From: Mobilicoccus sp032056465
Lineage (GTDB): Bacteria; Actinomycetota; Actinomycetes; Actinomycetales; Dermatophilaceae
Strand: one strand, 5' to 3'
Assembly: GCF_032056465.1 (NCBI RefSeq)
Contig: NZ_DAMBCL010000005.1
DNA: 64,000 nt
Positions 62,546 through 64,000 of this stretch are shown here, piece by piece. The translations under genes were made by a program, and so were the position numbers. How positions within the stretch are numbered: the stretch's first letter is position 1; the number at the start of each line of letters is the position of its first letter. The notes beneath the pieces were generated by a model. The model was given only the letters and a program-made list of their open reading frames with translations, was not told the DNA's origin and did not search any database.

Positions 62546-63372
62546 CACCAGGTCGCCCCCGGGAACCGCCGCGCGATGACCTGCATCTCCGCGACGACGA
62601 AGCCGAGGTGTTCGCGATGCACGCCGCGACGCCCACCGGTGACGGCGGCAGGGGTCCGGGGCACCTGCAGGCCCGACTCGGTGACCGCGCGCTCCAGCGC
62701 GGCCACGACGGGAGCCCGCAGGGTGGAGGGCCGGACGGCGACGTCGGCGGCGGCGAGGCGCTCGGTGAAGTCGTCGTCCTCGAAGAGCTCCTCGACGTAG
62801 GCCCACACGAGGTCGAGACCGGCCTGCATCCGCCGGGCGGACTCCTCCGTGCCGAGGCCGAGGCGCATCGTCCACTGCCAGGCGTGGTCGACGTGGTACT
62901 CGACCTCCTTGACCGCCTTCGCGGCGATCGCGGCGAGCGTCTCGTCGGCGCTGGACCGGAGCCGCTCGTAGAGGTGGACGGCGTAGAGGCTGTAGACGAG
63001 CTGGCGGCCGATCGTCTGCCCGAAATCGCCGTTGGGCACCTGGACGATGTGCGCGCAGCGGAACTCGTCCTCGGTGCGGAAGTAGGCGAGGTCGTCCTCG
63101 GTCTTGTCCCAGGCCGTGCCCGCGTAGGTGTAGAGCGAGCGCGCGTGGCCGAGGAGGTCGAGAGCGATGTTGCCGATCGCGATGTCCTCTTCGAGCTCCG
63201 GCGCACGGGAGATCCACCAGCCGAGCTGCTGGGAGCAGATGAGCGCGTCGTCGGCGAGCCGGAGGGCGTACTGCGCGACCTCCTCCTCCGCGTGGAGGCC
63301 GGCGGCGGCGATGTCCTCGGCGGTGAGGGCCTGACCCGCGCTGACCTGCGTGGCGCTGTCGAACTGGCTCAC
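62545..63372 (-). CDS. paaC: 1,2-phenylacetyl-CoA epoxidase subunit PaaC
   Basis: Structural partner of PaaA with a ferritin-like helical fold but no functional di-iron site. 275 residues: YALRLADDALICSQQLGWWISRAPELEEDIAIGNIALDLLGHARSLY, VEYHVDHAWQWTMRLG and VWAYVEELFEDDDFTERL follow the family. The GTG start at 63372 overlaps the paaB stop (GTGA). The open frame continues upstream but is paaB sequence in another frame. Essential for the epoxidase complex in studied systems. Confidence 0.95.
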   Translation of the reverse strand: MSQFDSATQVSAGQALTAEDIAAAGLHAEEEVAQYALRLADDALICSQQLGWWISRAPELEEDIAIGNIALDLLGHARSLYTYAGTAWDKTEDDLAYFRTEDEFRCAHIVQVPNGDFGQTIGRQLVYSLYAVHLYERLRSSADETLAAIAAKAVKEVEYHVDHAWQWTMRLGLGTEESARRMQAGLDLVWAYVEELFEDDDFTERLAAADVAVRPSTLRAPVVAALERAVTESGLQVPRTPAAVTGGRRGVHREHLGFVVAEMQVIARRFPGATW

Positions 63373-63713
63373 AGGTGCTTCACTCCCTCGCTGCGCGTGT
63401 AGTACGTCGCGTGGCGGTAGTTCTTGCCCTGCGACGACTCGAAGAAGGCGCCCTTGGCGTCGGGGTCGGAGGTCGTGATCGCGTCGGCGGGCACGACCCA
63501 CACCGAGACGCCCTCGTTGCGGCGGGTGTAGAGGTCGCGGGCGTTGCGCACGGCCATCGCCGCGTCGGGCGCGTGGATCGAGCCGGCGTGGACGTGCGAC
63601 AGGCCGCGGGAGGCGCGGACGAAGACCTCCCACAGGGGCCATAGGGGGGCGCTGGATCCGTCGTGGGGCCCCGAGGTGGCGTCGGTGGCGGGGGCGGCGT
63701 TCTGGTCGGACAT
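63369..63713 (-). CDS. paaB: 1,2-phenylacetyl-CoA epoxidase subunit PaaB
   Basis: Small bridging subunit, 114 residues. The conserved part begins WPLWEVFVRASRGLSHVHAGSIHAPDAAMAVRNARDLYTRRNEGVSVWVVP and ends FFESSQGKNYRHATYYTRSEGVKHL. The first 20 residues are variable. ATG at 63713 lies 29 nt after the paaA stop, with GAGCGGAAAG upstream. Its stop overlaps the paaC GTG. Confidence 0.95.
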   Translation of the reverse strand: MSDQNAAPATDATSGPHDGSSAPLWPLWEVFVRASRGLSHVHAGSIHAPDAAMAVRNARDLYTRRNEGVSVWVVPADAITTSDPDAKGAFFESSQGKNYRHATYYTRSEGVKHL

Positions 63714-63742
63714 CGTCGTCTTTCCGCTCGGAGGGGTGGGGG

Positions 63743-64000
63743 TCAGGCGTGCTTGATGGCGGTGTCGGCGTCGTGTTCCCTGCGGCCGTAGGCCGCGGCG
63801 GCCTCCCGCACCCAGGCGCCGTCCTCGTGGGCCTTGATGCGGTGGGCGAGACGCTGGGCGTTGCACGGGCCGTGACCGGCGATGACGGCCTTGAACTCCG
63901 TCCAGTCGAGGTCGCCGTAGTCGTAGTGGCCGCGCTCCTCGTTCCAGCGCAGCTCGGGGTCGGGCAGGGTGAGCCCGAGGGCCTCGGCCTGCGGCACCAT
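63743..64000 (-). CDS. paaA: 1,2-phenylacetyl-CoA epoxidase subunit PaaA (C-terminal fragment, runs off right edge)
   Basis: Catalytic di-iron subunit that epoxidises the aromatic ring of phenylacetyl-CoA. Only the last 85 residues are in the window: LPDPELRWNEERGHYDYGDLDWTEFKAVIAGHGPCNAQRLAHRIKAHEDGAWVREAA. The ATG at the very edge is internal to the protein, not a start. The upstream control region of the operon (paaR-type site, other paa genes) is outside the window. Confidence 0.95.
   Translation of the reverse strand: MVPQAEALGLTLPDPELRWNEERGHYDYGDLDWTEFKAVIAGHGPCNAQRLAHRIKAHEDGAWVREAAAAYGRREHDADTAIKHA

Overview
The window is chromosomal DNA of a very high-GC Gram-positive actinobacterium. 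Third codon positions are almost always G or C. Reading outward from hflX, it keeps the actinobacterial order hflX - dapF - miaA - miaB - recX - recA - clgR - cinA - pgsA - ftsK - rnj - dapA - thyA/folA - dapB, which is familiar from Mycobacterium and other actinomycetes. DUF3046 next to recA, a ClgR-type regulator behind pgsA/cinA and an Lhr-Nei2 pair agree with this. A Micrococcales member (Dermatophilaceae/Intrasporangiaceae-like) is my best guess, at low confidence. I saw no tRNA or rRNA gene, insertion sequence, prophage or CRISPR array.

Layout. (1) 1-6.4 kb, minus strand: the N-terminal part of leuS, then rpsT, holA, a DinG-like Fe-S helicase and a DJ-1/PfpI protein. (2) 6.5-18.3 kb: hflX and a K+-independent H+-pyrophosphatase; a divergent pair made of a PucR regulator and a two-gene hydantoinase/oxoprolinase operon with a clear inverted-repeat operator between them; an NAD(P)-binding protein; and an RsmC-like methyltransferase. 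(3) 18.4-25.9 kb: dapF, miaA, miaB, recX, recA (with a LexA box inside its promoter), a tandem universal stress protein and DUF3046. (4) 26-36.4 kb: the giant helicase lhr with nei2, then clgR, cinA, pgsA, rimO, and a divergent dipeptidase. (5) 36.4-45.7 kb: a beta-lactamase-like lipoprotein coupled to ftsK, lactate dehydrogenase, rnj-dapA, and thyA-folA. (6) 45.8-49.7 kb: cstA and its small partner, then an MFS transporter. (7) 49.9-57.6 kb: six tightly overlapping genes for five glycosyltransferase proteins and an FkbM methyltransferase. This is an accessory island with no assignable product. (8) 57.6-64 kb: dapB, a small unknown protein, a YtcJ-like amidohydrolase, and the phenylacetyl-CoA epoxidase operon paaABCDE, cut by the right edge inside paaA.

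How the genes work together. dapA, dapB and dapF supply meso-diaminopimelate for lysine and cell wall. thyA and folA form the dTMP/folate cycle. recA, recX, lhr, nei2 and the DinG-like helicase serve DNA repair. miaA and miaB modify tRNA, and rimO modifies ribosomal protein S12. cstA-ybdD probably imports pyruvate or peptides. paaABCDE opens the aromatic ring of phenylacetyl-CoA.

The most notable signals are the six-gene glycosyltransferase/FkbM operon, which contains a GT-B + GT-A fusion protein; the LexA site that fills the recA promoter spacer; a 19-bp tandem duplication of the cstA start region that creates an overlapping 9-codon leader; the pucR-hyuA operator; and repeated -10 boxes 6-8 nt before start codons, implying leaderless transcripts.
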